A DNA stretch of 64,000 bases from Lepidurus packardi (GCA_023053545.1 JAKZAN010000002.1:10846790-10910789), one strand, 5' to 3'. Numbered from the stretch's first letter, positions 11,055 through 22,517 are shown. Program-made: numbers and translations. The notes: a model not told the origin generated them from the letters alone.

Positions 11055-11119
11055 AACGGTGGTTTTGTCAAGAAACCTTGCCTTGTATGAACAGACTGTC
11101 CGATTCTCTTCGTAGGGCA

Positions 11120-11890
11120 TTTTTCTGTGCTAGGAGAAAGTGAAGGGTATCAAGGCATAAGAGAAGTTTCGTGCAGTAGTTCCAAATTAGCTTCGTCACA
11201 ATGACCTTAGGGTTGCCGAGACTGTGAAAGAATTTTAAGGAACCGACCTACCCATTCTTTCAGCTGTTTCCATTCTTAGACGATGAAATGCCCTGGATCA
11301 ATCACTTTCTTTTCTTTTCTATGAGGAAATGGAAGAAAAACAGCTGTGACCCTTAATAGGAAGAATAGAAAATCGCATACACGGAACTTTCCTGCGACAC
11401 ACACACGTATCCATTAACTGTTTTGTTGCTGAAAAATGGAATGAAACTCGTTTAAATGGCTCACGTATGAACATTCGCGGTCGCCAATAGCAAACACAAT
11501 ATTTCATGAATTATTCTGCTGGATACAAATATGTCGAAGCCATTTTTGTTTGTGTTCCACTAGTTTGGTCACTAGGCCATTCCGGGTGCTGCCAATGAAT
11601 GGTCTCCTGCTGATAAAAATATGGTGAAACCAGCGTGAGTTGGCAATTCCGTACTAGTGCTTACAAAGGACAGTGTAAAAAAATAAAGGACGCAAGTTTC
11701 TCTTGCAATAGTTTTATATTATTCTTAACAAAAGAAAGGTGGACAAAACTGTAGGTCTTTGCAGAATAGACTGTATTTGAAATAGCATGGGTTGCAGCTC
11801 TCTGTGCGCACAATAAGTTAAGCTATATAGCCTCACTGTTTTCTTTCTTTCGGGGAGAAAGATCAAAGGAGACGCGATATAAGATCTGAG
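11120..11890. other. Intergenic region between cuticle genes 2 and 3
   Basis: No recognisable gene. It holds distal promoter sequence of gene 2 and the 3' flank of gene 3. The short frames seen have no splice context. Confidence 0.45.
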
Positions 11891-11897
11891 GAAGTCT

Positions 11898-12653
11898 TTA
11901 GTAGCGCTTTGCGGATGATGCTGTGGTTGCAGGGTTATATTGCTGCTGGACATAACCTGGAGCGGCAGTTGAAGAATGAAATGTGGTGCCCCGAGGGTTG
12001 TAATTGTTGACTGGAACTTGGGTAACCGCCGGCTGAAATTGGACTGAAGTTTGTTGCGCAACTGTGCTAGTTTGGATGGGGTTATTATTGTAAACAACAG
12101 AGGCGGCAGAATGTGACTTTTGCTCTGGATACGTGGCCGTACCATCGTAGACAACTTCGGCTACGTAACCAGTTTGACTGTCGGCGGAGTATTTCACAAT
12201 CTGCGTTCGGCCATCAGGAAGCTGGACGCGGTATTCACCACGCACTACTTTGCCATCGCTGTTTTCTACATGGTTAAAGTTGTTGGTGCTAGGGTCGTCT
12301 TTCACTACCCAATTAAAGTTATACGGCATAAGAGGGGCCTGTATAGATTGTAAAAACAAACAAAAAATCTTAAAAGTATATTACGCCAGAGACTATGATA
12401 TCTTTTACGTTGTTGGCATTGCTGGGAGCTGCGGTATAAGCTAGGTTCGCAATAACGGGTGCCACAGTCACGGATCCAGGGTAATTGTTGAGGTTGGTGC
12501 TTGGAGTACTGCTAGAGTAAGGCAAGTTAGCAGCTGAAGTCACCGACAACAAAATCGATACGAGTAAGAGCTACAGAAGAGAACGGTAAAGGATGGAATT
12601 AGATATTATGAAAATTAACACGATTCATTTTGCTTTAAAAAGTTTACTTTCAT
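11898..12653 (-). CDS. RR cuticle protein (cluster gene 3)
   Basis: Secreted chitin-binding cuticle protein. Exons: 12653-12648 (ATGAAA), 12570 to either 12409 or 12385, and 12338-11898. Both donors for exon 2 (AAC|GTAAAA and GGC|GTAATA) keep the frame, giving 202 or 210 residues. Signal peptide about 1-17 (MKLLLVSILLSVTSAAN). Exon 2 encodes a Ser/Thr/Asn-rich spacer. Exon 3 opens with the RR domain (MPYNFNWVVKDD, NHVENSDGKVVRGEYRVQLPDGR, SQTGYVAEVVYDG). The tail is Gln/Thr/Asn-rich and not Pro/Tyr-repetitive as in genes 1 and 2. TATA box TATAAAAC at 12708-12715. Family secure, exon 2 end uncertain. Confidence 0.9.
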
Positions 12654-12707
12654 GATTGTTGAAAGAAGCTGTTGTTGGATGTGACGGTTGAAGAAACTTT
12701 TGCCAGC

Positions 12708-12715
12708 GTTTTATA
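12708..12715 (-). promoter_or_regulatory. TATA box of cuticle gene 3
   Basis: TATAAAAC on the minus strand, 55-62 nt upstream of the ATG, the same spacing as in cluster genes 1 and 2. Confidence 0.7.
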
Positions 12716-12962
12716 CGTTCCTCTTTGTGGTTTGCAGAAGCGTCCTCTCCCACGAAAGGCGTTGTTTACTTGACGGGGTTATTAGTTGTGTGCCAGCAAC
12801 TTCATTCTTCTCCTTTCTTTTCTTACGACTTAAACTACCCCAAACATAAAAAACGAGGACAGTGGAAGACAGTAATCCACAGCTTTTCTATTTCACTTTC
12901 GATCAGACGGGAGCAAATTAATTAGATCTTCAGGCGGCATTACCAGTAACGGATCATTTGCC

Positions 12963-13014
12963 GAGAAGATAGGGGCTTCTCTTCTGTTAATGCTCATGAG
13001 AAGATAAGAGCTTC
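12963..13014. repeat. Direct repeat upstream of cuticle gene 3
   Basis: GAGAAGATAGGGGCTTC at 12963-12979 and GAGAAGATAAGAGCTTC at 12998-13014: 15 of 17 bases identical, starts 35 bp apart. They lie about 250-300 bp upstream of the gene 3 TATA box and could be paired factor-binding sites. Confidence 0.5.
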
Positions 13015-13059
13015 CAAACGAAGAGATGTGAAGAAACGTGTAACAAATTGATCTATTCT

Positions 13060-13890
13060 TCGAGAGGAGAAAAACACAAGAATGGAATGGGTCGTTTCAT
13101 TTCCTTATTTTACGATGAACTCAGGATATTTGATGGAGTGGCAGAAGAATGCTTTGAATGAAACTCGTGAATTTTTCTTCCCCACTTCTTGTGATGGGTT
13201 TGGTTTTTGATAAGTTTTATCATTTCCCAAAGCTAATGGCTCTACCCGTAATGGGAAGTAGAGTTTGAAAGCTGGTGAGAATCGATTGAGCAACTTTTTG
13301 TCGGAGCGGAACGCACGTTTGATTTCACTTGCATTGTCCAGTGTCACGCTTGAATGAGAATAACATGTTATGGGTTTTACAAGATGAGTGAAGAGTGAAC
13401 ATAGGCGTAGTCCCGGTCATTTATTAGTCTTAAAAAATCCGGATGATCAGTAGTGTAGGTAATAGAACTTGTTCCTTAAAACATTATTGGTGTGTTGCGG
13501 CTCCAGTGAACTTTGTATAAAACGCTTTTAGTATAAACGTTCGTATAAAAGAATTTTCTTCAATTATTATTGTTAGAAATTCGTGCTATTTTCAGCAGAA
13601 AATTATTTTTCGAATTTCTCTTATTTTCTTCGAGGTTGTATTATTATTGAGACTCGTATAATAAATTGATCAATGTCAAACTCTTTTATATGTTGATCTG
13701 TAAATTATTTACTGAAACTTTAATTTCTTAAAGCGTTACATACATATTAATTTCTAGTGTACACAGATTAGTTTTCATTTAAAATACAAGATTAGGAAGT
13801 CAAGTTTAGAGTTTATTCAATATAGTATTTATACTGTGTACATTTTTAGATCTCACTTTTGACCAAAAAGAAGACAAGTATGTTTTGCAA
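13060..13890. other. Intergenic region between cuticle genes 3 and 4
   Basis: AT-rich, especially 13550-13850. No reading frame with protein similarity or splice support. Confidence 0.45.
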
Positions 13891-13905
13891 GTTTCAATTA
13901 AATTC

Positions 13906-14672
13906 TTAGTATTGTTGAGGTTGAGGACGTGCAGGTTTTTGAGGTTGAGGATAGACTGGTCCGTTGTTATTTCCTTGATTGTATTGTTGCTGTTGACTAT
14001 AACCCGAAGAACCTGATGAAGGCGCCTGAGGAAAATGAGCTTGCCCTTCGTAGCGTACCTCAGCTACGAAGCCAGAGTCTCCTTCTACTCGGTACGTCAC
14101 AATTTGCGTACGACCTAATGCGATACAATTCTCATGTTATTGGCAATAACTCAAGAATTCAAATTTTACCGTCCGGAAGTGCTACGCGATAAGAACCAGT
14201 TACTAAACGTCCGTCGCTCTGCTCTTGGTGCCCGTAATCGTTATTCCCGTTGGAGTTGTCTTGCACGGACCATCCGAAGTTGTACGGCATACCAGGCTCC
14301 TACAATTTTAAAAAAATTTAACACTTTTGGTTTGGATCACTTCTTTATGTATACAGATGCTGGGCTATAACGGCCTGGTTGTTGTTGTTGTTGCTGTTGT
14401 GATTGGTATTGGGGAGACGCTGATGACGCTGGGTAAGCTTGAGGCCTTTGCTGAGTCTGAGCTGCGTAAACTTGCTGCTGAGCCGGTCCGGCGTATTGTT
14501 GCTGTTGCTGTTGTTGAGGCTGAGGCTGGGGATTATACTGTTGGGGTTGGCTGTCGTATTGTTGTGCTCCAACTATTGCGACCCAAACTAGGAATCCGGT
14601 AGTAGTCTACGTGGGAGAATTAATTTGATAGCGAAAGATATATAGTTTAATTGTTACCAGTTTCGATGCCAT
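13906..14672 (-). CDS. RR cuticle protein, Gln-rich, pro-resilin-like (cluster gene 4)
   Basis: Secreted chitin-binding cuticle protein. Exons 14672-14658 (MASKL), 14606-14355, 14299-14170 and 14114-13906 join to 201 residues. Signal peptide about 1-19 (TTTGFLVWVAIVGA follows the first exon). Exon 2 is Gln-rich (runs of Q with PQ and YAGPAQQ). The RR domain is split by an extra phase-1 intron at PDG|R; it reads MPYNFGWSVQD, GHQEQSDGRLVTGSYRVALPDG, then RTQIVTYRVEGDSGFVAEVRYEG, close to the resilin RR-2 consensus. The tail is Gln/Pro-rich. TATA box TATAAAAA at 14755-14762. Unlike genes 1-3, the low-complexity segment precedes the RR domain and the domain is interrupted, so it is a more distant paralogue. 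Confidence 0.9.
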
Positions 14673-14754
14673 AGCTAAGGAGGAATCTTCACTGTGAGGT
14701 AAGTAAGCTAACGATGAGAACAATGCTCTGATTCAATCCAAGCTTAGCTTCCTG

Positions 14755-14762
14755 TTTTTATA
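14755..14762 (-). promoter_or_regulatory. TATA box of cuticle gene 4
   Basis: TATAAAAA on the minus strand, about 83 nt upstream of the ATG. Confidence 0.65.
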
Positions 14763-14769
14763 GGAAAAC

Positions 14770-17388
14770 TTGTCTCCACCACATGTGACATTCTTCGTTT
14801 CTGACGGATTCCCATGCTTTCGTTCTTTCTGCCGATGAGCAAGAGAGAGTATGGAACATCCTTTCTACTTTCCTGAAAAACGGCGAAGCTTTTCCCCTTT
14901 TCTTTAGGTTTCGCAAGACTGCACCCGCAAACTAGAAAACAAGCCCATTAAGATCATTGATGGACTCCCAATGATCGTTAAATACCTGTTTTTAAGACTG
15001 AAACTTTCGGACGTAATCATTACTAGTTCTGACGAGACCGTCTCTAAAGTAATCTCTTGGTATAATTCCCTTTGAAGTTTGCTAAAGAATTCTGGTGTGT
15101 AGATAAGCTTAGAGAAGCGCATCTCCCTTTGCATTTTATTTCCATTTTTATGTGTGTTAAATCGCATATGGTCGCATGCAGTGTACGAATTCCCTTTGAC
15201 GTTTTCTTACTACTGCATAAAGACGGGTAGAAATGGCTTACGATTTTAAATGCTTTCCACATCCTGAATAAATTTGAATCTATTAAAAAGTCTAGGACCC
15301 CTTGAAAAAGGCTGCACTCTCCGTACGTTTTTGTACGCAGAATCTTTTTGCACAAAGGGAAAGTTTCCAAATAATTTATCGAGGTTAGGACTAATGAGTA
15401 TTCTCACGAAGGGTTTCAAACGTGCTGCCAAAGCTAATGTATATGCCTACACTATGGTAAAAACCTAACCGAAGGCTTCCGTATACCTTACCTATATATC
15501 CTTAACAGTACAGTTGAGCATACTAATCTTCAGTGTATACAAAACTAGGTTTTATTTTCCAATTTATAATAATTATCAGTATGCGTTTAAGATGTTTGGA
15601 AATGAAATATATGTACAGTACAACTACATAAAATAAGCTGACGAATAAAAATCCTTTGGTAGTGCAATGCACGAATAAAATGTATATCATAAATTGAGTG
15701 GATTTAAAAGAAACCCCATAAACGTAATTTCTCGGGAAATCTTTTTCACATTTTGCCTGCTTAGTATGCTAACCGACCTTTTCCGAGCCAAAAGCAGCAA
15801 TTCTAGTTTTGCGAAGTGGTTTGGATTGAGTTTCCAATGAAGTCATTGACGGAATTAAAGTTAGACAGTGTCTACCCTCAGGGCTGGGATTTTTCCTTTC
15901 TTTCTGTCTCAAAAAAAGAAGCTCGAAAGACCTTCAAGTTCCCAGTTTGCTCGGGTTTATTAACGGGCAGGTGAAAGTGGCTCAGAAGACCACTTTCGCC
16001 CTACATATTCTCGCTTTGTCTGATTAGCTGGAGGAAAGGGTTGCGGTTAGCTACCTATGTATTAAGGATGTCGGCATCATCTGTGAAATTGCCGGCTTAG
16101 GTTTCCTGTCAGCCAACGAACTGTAACTTTATACATGCCGTCTTTTAATTCCTATAAAAGTGAATCACAGTGTGTTATACATTTCTAAGGAATACTGTTA
16201 TAAATGGGACCGGGGAAAAGTGTTCGAGCATGGATCGTGTTGGATTTAAGAGCTGTCGATGACCAGTTGTTGCAAAACTACCTGATCAAATCTTTGGTCG
16301 GACAGCTTGGGTTCGAGCCCCTATGTCGAGTCTATGAAACTAGCTAAATATGGGCGAGAGTGAAAGTTTCGTCGTACAATGGGGAACAATCTGGAAGAAC
16401 CCTGGATCGTCCTATACTGATTTTTGTTCTCACAATTGATCTTACATATTTGGGCCGGCTTTATTCTCGTTTTTTCCCGTTTTAGAAGTTGAAAGTTCGA
16501 ACTGGTATAGTCACTGTTCTTTCTGGTCTATTTTCCCACAGTAAAAAAATAAAAAATTAATCCGTTTATCGTGAAAGTTAGGTAGAGATGAGATCTGAAG
16601 TTTTAATCGTTTTTAACATGTCAATTGTTTCGAATTTAAGTAGGCCTGAGCGTGATGCTCCAGTTTTCGGTTTCTGTAACCTTGAAGATGCCGGGAAAAA
16701 CACGCGTCGCTGCTGCACGAAGTTATGAAGAGTGTTGTTTTGAAAAATGAAACCGGTTTCTTGAAATGCTCTAACCTGGTAACTTTTCGTTCTTTTATTG
16801 TCAGTGTCCGCTTCCCTTGTAAAGCAACCCTGTAATTTGGAGTGTTTCCTAGGTAAATTAGAGTTTTATTATATAGAGTTCGCAGTCCAAAGTAGGCCAC
16901 TGTGAAGGCCACAGGTGTGTCAAGGTGTCCTTTTCTTAGAAGGACTGTTCAGAGCTAAAAATTTCTGAGCACAACCCAAGCCTAAAAATTCGAATAAACA
17001 AATAGATAACGTTACATTCAGGGAATTCAAACATGACCTTATCGGCCTACTCGTAGCTGTAGTACTGTATATACGAGGAGTTTAAACAAATTGAAAGAAT
17101 AAAAGAAAGAAATATATCAGTATAAGCGTTTGATCGGTTTATTTTCTTCTCAATGGGTTTACATAGGTATATTAAAGCAAATTTACTAAGTCTGTCTGAG
17201 TCAAACTTTAGCAATATCTATTTTTATTTTGTTTAATTCAGGTCTTGATCTGGAGTCGTGCGAGCGTGTATAAGCAGGTTGAACAATCCAGTTACGAAAT
17301 CATCTTCAGTAGCGCTTCTTGGGAATATCTTATCGAATATTAAGTCGAGGACTCGTTTGAATAATCATTGATATGTGTAACGGTATAT
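14770..17388. other. Gene-poor stretch inside the cuticle cluster
   Basis: About 2.6 kb without a gene I can support. Frames around 15040-15470 and 16613-16912 are open by chance and resemble nothing known. A tRNA-like B box (GGTTCGAGCCCC) near 16310 lacks the rest of a tRNA. Confidence 0.45.
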
Positions 17389-18304
17389 TTAGTATGAATT
17401 GACATGCCTGTCGGACCAACGTGTGTTACCGCTAATATACGGGCGTCCTTGAGGGAATGCTTGGTTTTGTTGAAAAGGCCGATTTTCATTTCCAGTATTC
17501 AAGCCAACATGCTCCCATTGAGACGGCATAAATTCCGTGTTAAGTAAGTCCGAGGCATCGAGATGGCCGGGAGCAGCGCTGTTTGACTTCAATGAGATGT
17601 GGTTTTTGTTAATCTTTTGCTGAATTGGGAAATCCGGCACGTAAGGAGCATCGTCACCATAAGCAGGCTGAGCTTTCCCAGGGAAGTTGGGGAATATAAA
17701 AGAATTCGGTATACTTTGAGTTCCAAGAGCCCTACGTTGAATATTTCGTTTGGAGCGAAATTCAAAGGGCCTTTGCGAATCGCGAAGCGGCTTGGATGAT
17801 TGTGAGTCAGGGAACCCTATAGAAAGGTCGACATTAACAGGTCCTTGGGAATGTTCCCCTCCGTTAGAAAGCGCTTTGCCGAGACTGGTTGTTGGAGAGT
17901 GGTTACGCGAATTAGGATCGCGTCCAACATTTGGGTCAACGTTCAGAGCAAAATCTAAATTGAAAAAATAAATAACCCTTGGGTAAAAGAGTGAAAGGGT
18001 TTAAAGTTAGTATAATAGTTTTACTTAGGCCTTGACGTGTTACAGACAAAATAGTATCGACAATAGAGCGACCAGAGTCTGAGTTAACTCCAAGATCTAA
18101 TGCCGGTAATTTGAAAGGTAGAAGCCATGGCTGTGTTTGCTTTTTAACTGGTTTTTCCGTTGAAAACTCCTAAAAAGATTCAATATTACTCATGTAAATT
18201 AAAATGTGTAAAATATAATTTGGGAATACATCATCCGAGGAACCACGGTCTACCAAAGCCAAGATGGCACACACAAAAACCAACGACTGCACGGCACGAA
18301 CCAT
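17389..18304 (-). CDS. Secreted protein of unknown family
   Basis: Exons 18304-18230, 18169-18025 and 17954-17389 join in phase to 261 residues. The first exon encodes a clear signal peptide (MVRAVQSLVFVCAILALV), so the product is secreted. I do not recognise the rest. It has no RR domain and no cysteines in the mature part that I can find. It is rich in Asn, Ser, Pro, Gln and Arg. A furin-type site (FRSKR, then NIQRR) lies near the middle, so the chain could be cut in two; the C-terminal part holds PNFPGKAQPAYGDDAPY and ends SDRHVNSY. It sits between RR genes 4 and 5 on the same strand with its own TATA-like box, so a cuticle or matrix role is plausible but inferred only from position. A processed peptide precursor is an alternative. 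Confidence 0.7.
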
Positions 18305-18458
18305 GTTGAAGGAATAAAACACTTCCTTGTTTCTTAGTGGGTCGTAATACAAGAAAAATCGGTATTTGGTATACCGCGAAGAAAATGAAAGCTGTTTGCT
18401 AGTAAGCACTTCGAACAGGTTTAGAGAGTGTGAATAGTTAATGCGCAAGCTAATAGTG

Positions 18459-18466
18459 TATTTATA
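18459..18466 (-). promoter_or_regulatory. TATA box of the unknown secreted-protein gene
   Basis: TATAAATA on the minus strand, about 155 nt upstream of the ATG. This implies a 5' UTR of roughly 125 nt. Confidence 0.5.
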
Positions 18467-18542
18467 GTTTCTAAAAATCCTAGCGCTTTCTGTACAAAAT
18501 AAGTTATATAAAGGATCCGTTCAATATTATTGACCTTAAATT

Positions 18543-20076
18543 TTAGTATTCAGACTCATCCGAGCTGTAGAAGTCAGTTTTCTTGGGGTGCGTTGGGTGC
18601 GATTTAGAACGAAAAGTAGCAGTTTCCCGGTACAAAGGCTCTTGGGGATAAAGTGGCGGCGACTCAGCTGATTTGGTAGATTTGGACGAATAGTGATCAT
18701 TGCGAGCAGCGGTATTGCCCCGCGTCAATGGTTTGGCTGTAGTGTACATTTCATATTCTGCCGAATCTTGGCTGCTTGATGTTGGTGCTGGCTTAGGTTG
18801 ATATTCTGGTACATATGTCGTCGATTTCTTTTCAGCTAATTTAGCCAAGGCATAAGGTTTGGTTGTGCGGTAGTCTTCTTGAACCGGTTCGACATCGATG
18901 TAGCTTTTTGTTGGGTACACCAATTTAGCTGGAACAGTCTTGGCAACCTGATGTTCCGGTTTACCGTTGTAAGCGCTATCTTGTGTAGGTGTAGACAGGC
19001 GTTGGTTAGTTACTTTCTCTTTGTTGACATTGGAACTTGACCTATAAGTGCTTGGGGGCTGTGCTTTGCCATTTGAGTGCGTTTTCGGTTGGTACGCTTT
19101 GGATTCAGTCTCGTCTATGATTTGGTATGGTTTCTTGGTGGGTACTTGTGGGTACTTGTTTGATTCAGGAGTCCTGTACTCGTCCTTTTGGTCTGCGTAC
19201 TTCCCATGGTAGGAAGGCTGTGCATTGCTATTTGAGTTCGTTTTCGGTAGGTAAGCTTCGGATTCTGTTTTGTCTATGATTTGGTATTGTTTCTTGGTGG
19301 GCACTTGCGGGTAGTTCTTGGGTTCAGAAGTCCTGTACTCGTCCTTTAGGCCTGCGTACTTCCCATCGTAGGAGGGCTGTGCCGTACTCGCGTAGTAAGG
19401 TTGAGTTTCATAGCTGGGCGGGTAAGGTTTGCGAGCGTATGACTTTTCTTCAGGTGTATAACGAATCTGCGCCTCATTATCGGGCTTGACAGGGTAACTG
19501 GGTTTGACTGTGTGTTGCTGGGTGGGATAGGAAGGTCTCTGGTAATTAGGCTTGTAAACTGGTTCGGCGTGGGAAGAATAAGGAAGAGCACTTGGTTTGC
19601 TTTTGTAGGCATTTGAATCGTAAGAGTTGGCTTCGCCTTCGTATGATACTTGAGCCTGGAACCCTGAATCGCCGTCTACATAGTACGTAACCTTCTGAAG
19701 CCGTCCGTCCGGCAGGTGAACGAAATAAGAGCCATAAGTTTTGTCCTGCTCACGCGATTCTTGATGTCCGAAATTGTTTCCGTAATCATCTTTGGATTCC
19801 CAAGCGAAATTATATTTGGCGGGTTTCTAAAAAAGTTAGTAAAATGGTATTAATTTCGTGCAGACGTACTTCCGTAAGGTGAATTAACTTACTTCATAAT
19901 GGTTGTACCCAAGCCTGTGTTCGCTTCGATCAGTGTACTCGGCAGAACACGCACACATGTACAACGCCAGTAGAACACACATCTAAGATTTAAGCTTGAA
20001 AGTAAAACTGACCCGTTCACAATATCGAAGGAATTTTGGTACAATATTAGTAAATGCTTACCTCGTAAAGCCTCAT
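18543..20076 (-). CDS. Large RR cuticle protein with repeated tail (cluster gene 5)
   Basis: Secreted chitin-binding protein. Exons 20076-20062 (MRLYE), 19982-19893 and 19826-18543 give 462 residues, the largest of the cluster. Signal peptide about 1-19 (MRLYEMCVLLALYMCACSA). The RR domain opens exon 3: YNFAWESKDDYGNNFGHQ, SYFVHLPDGRLQKV and GDSGFQAQVSYEGE. The ~360-residue tail is Tyr/Pro/Ser/Lys-rich and contains a 53-residue unit twice in tandem (19379-19062), each with GKYA, KDEYRT, YPQVPTKK and YQIID. Charged, Thr/Ser-rich sequence follows, ending DESEY. TATA-like TATATATA at 20209-20216. The tail differs from the AYxP tails of genes 1 and 2, suggesting a distinct cuticle layer or stage. 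Confidence 0.92.
19062..19379 (-). repeat. Two tandem 159-bp coding repeats in cuticle gene 5
   Basis: Two adjacent 53-codon units with about 80% amino-acid identity by eye. Conserved blocks are QPSY, GKYA, KDEYRT, YPQVPTKK, YQIID and TES. Confidence 0.8.
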
Positions 20077-20208
20077 TGTAATCTTGTTACCGTTAAGCTT
20101 CTTTCGGAAGGGAAAGCCTTTGGTATGTGGAGCTGCTGAAGTGGATTGTTTTTAAGAATAAGTGAAAAGCTGTTGACTGACTGACCATTGTCCCTCTCGT
20201 AGTCAGCC

Positions 20209-20216
20209 TATATATA
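20209..20216 (-). promoter_or_regulatory. TATA box of cuticle gene 5
   Basis: TATATATA on the minus strand, about 133 nt upstream of the ATG. Confidence 0.55.
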
Positions 20217-20224
20217 CTTACTCC

Positions 20225-21090
20225 CACCCACTCTAATATTCATCACGACTGTGTCAAATTTAAGTCCGTGTGGCAGCTGATGGCAGCCACGCCCCATGTT
20301 CAGTAATGAGTCGTATTTTGAAAAGGCTGCTTGAAGATATGCTTCTAAACGCTATAGTTATGAGACTAAACACTACTTCTATGGTCCAAGTATTTAGGAG
20401 TTGAAGCGTGTCAAGAGGCTATACAATATTCCTTGGCGTAAATTTGCCCCATTTTCTTAATCGAGATATGCTAGAGGTGTGTTCATCATTACTTGCAGAA
20501 TATGTTTTTTCTTATTACTTGTCCTTGCCTGCGGTTTCTATATAGAAATCGAAAATTGACCGTTGTACCATTAGTTACGTTCCTGTTCCGTACTAATGTT
20601 GACTATTCAGGACAAGACGCGAGAGGTGGTCACATGAACGAGCGTAATATAACGGAAAGAGAAATTTTGAGTATCACGAAGTTCTGCAAAAAATAATGTG
20701 TGCCTTTCCAACACGCGTGAGCAGTTTCCTTTATGGACATTTGAGTTGCAGGAAGTAGTTAATAGTGCCTAAACCGTTCATGTGTTAGTGCAATTTATCA
20801 AGCATTTTCCCCGGCTTGTAATTTCCCCGTGGCACTTGCCTGGGGCTAGAGAAAAGGATAAGAAAATGATAGCACTGTCGTTCTTTACGACATTTGTTTG
20901 TAATAGTGCTAAATATTTACAGAAAAACAGCGCATTGACACACACGCAAAACGGTCTTCTTGCACATATAAGCTTTTGACCAAGGTAGATTTTGCTTTAA
21001 GCCAGATTAAGTACTTATTTTAGAATTAATCTCATTAGAATGTGGCACACTTTGGGGCGAGTAACGTGTCTTGCTCGGTAAAAGAAAAAA
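20225..21090. other. Intergenic region between the cuticle cluster and the BMP gene
   Basis: No gene recognised. Probably the upstream region of cuticle gene 5 and the 3' flank of the ADMP-like gene. Confidence 0.45.
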
Positions 21091-21095
21091 GCTTT

Positions 21096-22517
21096 CTAAT
21101 GGCACCCACAAGTATCAGCGACCATATCGTCGTATTGTTTGAGAATAACGTTGTCATTGTCGTCGTAGTATAAAAGACTGAGTGACAGTAATCGACTGGG
21201 CACACAACATGGCTGAGGTACAGCCGGAGCCAAGCTGAGCTGATGAACGATGCTTTGAACTGTGGCGTGATTCGTAGGACGCTGACTTTGACCTAAAGGA
21301 TAGGAACAATGGCCTTTGCAATAATTAGCATTATAGCCTTTGGGCGATGTGATCCAAGATGACCAGCCAATCTTCTCAAAATCTACGTAGAGTTCCGTTA
21401 AACTGCATTCGCTGCTTTTGGACGCTGAGCGACGTTTGCGACTTCTGTAGCTGGTGTCATCGTCGTCGATTTCGTTAATGCTTTTTCTCGGTTCTCTATA
21501 CATCGACGACAAATCTAACGAAAAGACTAGCATGTGTTTTTTTATTTTTTTTATTTCCTTTTTACCATTGTGATGTGATTGCTCCCACTCTTCTTCGGAA
21601 TCTTCCCGTTGTCCCGTTGCATTGGTGTTTTCATTGTTGAAAAGAACGAGCATTGGTTGCAGCAAAACGTGCTTTTCAGGGTGTCGAATGAATTTGAAAT
21701 CCATCTTTTGTCCATTAACTGTAGATGCCGTAAGAATCAATCCGTAATTGGGAGACTGTCCACTTAACCACTCTTGAACCGCAGATTTGATGTGAAATAC
21801 TTCCCAGCCCGGCGATAGAACATTCACGAAATGGACGTCAATTAGTTTGTTTTTTTCTGGTATTGAAATCCAGTCGTAATTCAACACCTGGTACACTTTG
21901 ACCTTATAGAAGGAATTTGGTTAAATGGAGATTATTTTTTTTAGAAATAATTTTCTTACCGTGTAGATGAGAGTCTTCGAGCTCAGTTTGGAGTGCTTGG
22001 AATGATACTTGTGCTTGTAGACATGCAATTCTGCCTCTAGAACTGATTCGTAGGGGCTCAAGCCCGAAATGTTGAAGTAAGTCACAGAACTGGCCACCAC
22101 ATCTATAATTTTGTTACAGTCTAATGTTAGTTGCCAATTCGCAATGTCTCAGAACTAGTTGCACTTACGCTTTTCTTTGAAGCTGCGAATGATCTTCGCG
22201 TTGTACGGGTTATTGGCTCGAGTCACGCCATTCGGATCTGCAACGGTGTTGTACAAGTCAAGCATGTATTGAGGCGGAATTCTATCGCTGCAATTATCAC
22301 AGCTGCCACTGATTCCAAAAACCTTAGAAGAGTGCGTTAGTAATTGAAGACATTTTTTTCTCAAAATTGGGTAGGAAAGTGTTACCTTTTTAAGTTTTTC
22401 CATGGCTTCTTCTTTCACATCTTGCTCTAAATCAAAGATGTCCCATGCGTGATTATGACTCAGGGTCCAACACATGACATAAACCGCCACCAAACACAAA
22501 CTTTTCGGCCGGACCAT
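21096..22517 (-). CDS. Admp: BMP-family ligand, ADMP-like
   Basis: Secreted TGF-beta superfamily signal, made as a pro-form, cleaved, and active as a cystine-knot dimer on BMP receptors. Exons 22517-22386, 22322-22169, 22102-21960 and 21902-21096 give 411 residues. Signal peptide about 1-26. The prodomain includes SVTYFNISGLSP and WEVFHIKSAVQEWL. A strong furin site (RSRKRR) precedes a ~110-residue mature chain with the canonical seven cysteines: ECSLTELYVDFEKIGW, NYCKGHC, PQPCCVP and TCGCH. The block LGQSQRPTNHATVQSIVH and the end ILKQYDDMVADTCGCH resemble ADMP more than Dpp (BMP2/4) or Gbb (BMP5-8). ADMP acts in BMP gradients along the dorsoventral axis and is absent from Drosophila. A TATA box lies at 22603-22610. 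Family certain; the ADMP assignment is likely but rests on motif memory. Confidence 0.9.

Noticed and set aside
16290..16335. tRNA gene suggested by GGTTCGAGCCCC
   Set aside because: Only a B-box-like sequence is present. The T stem has a mismatch and no matching A box, anticodon arm or acceptor stem lies upstream.
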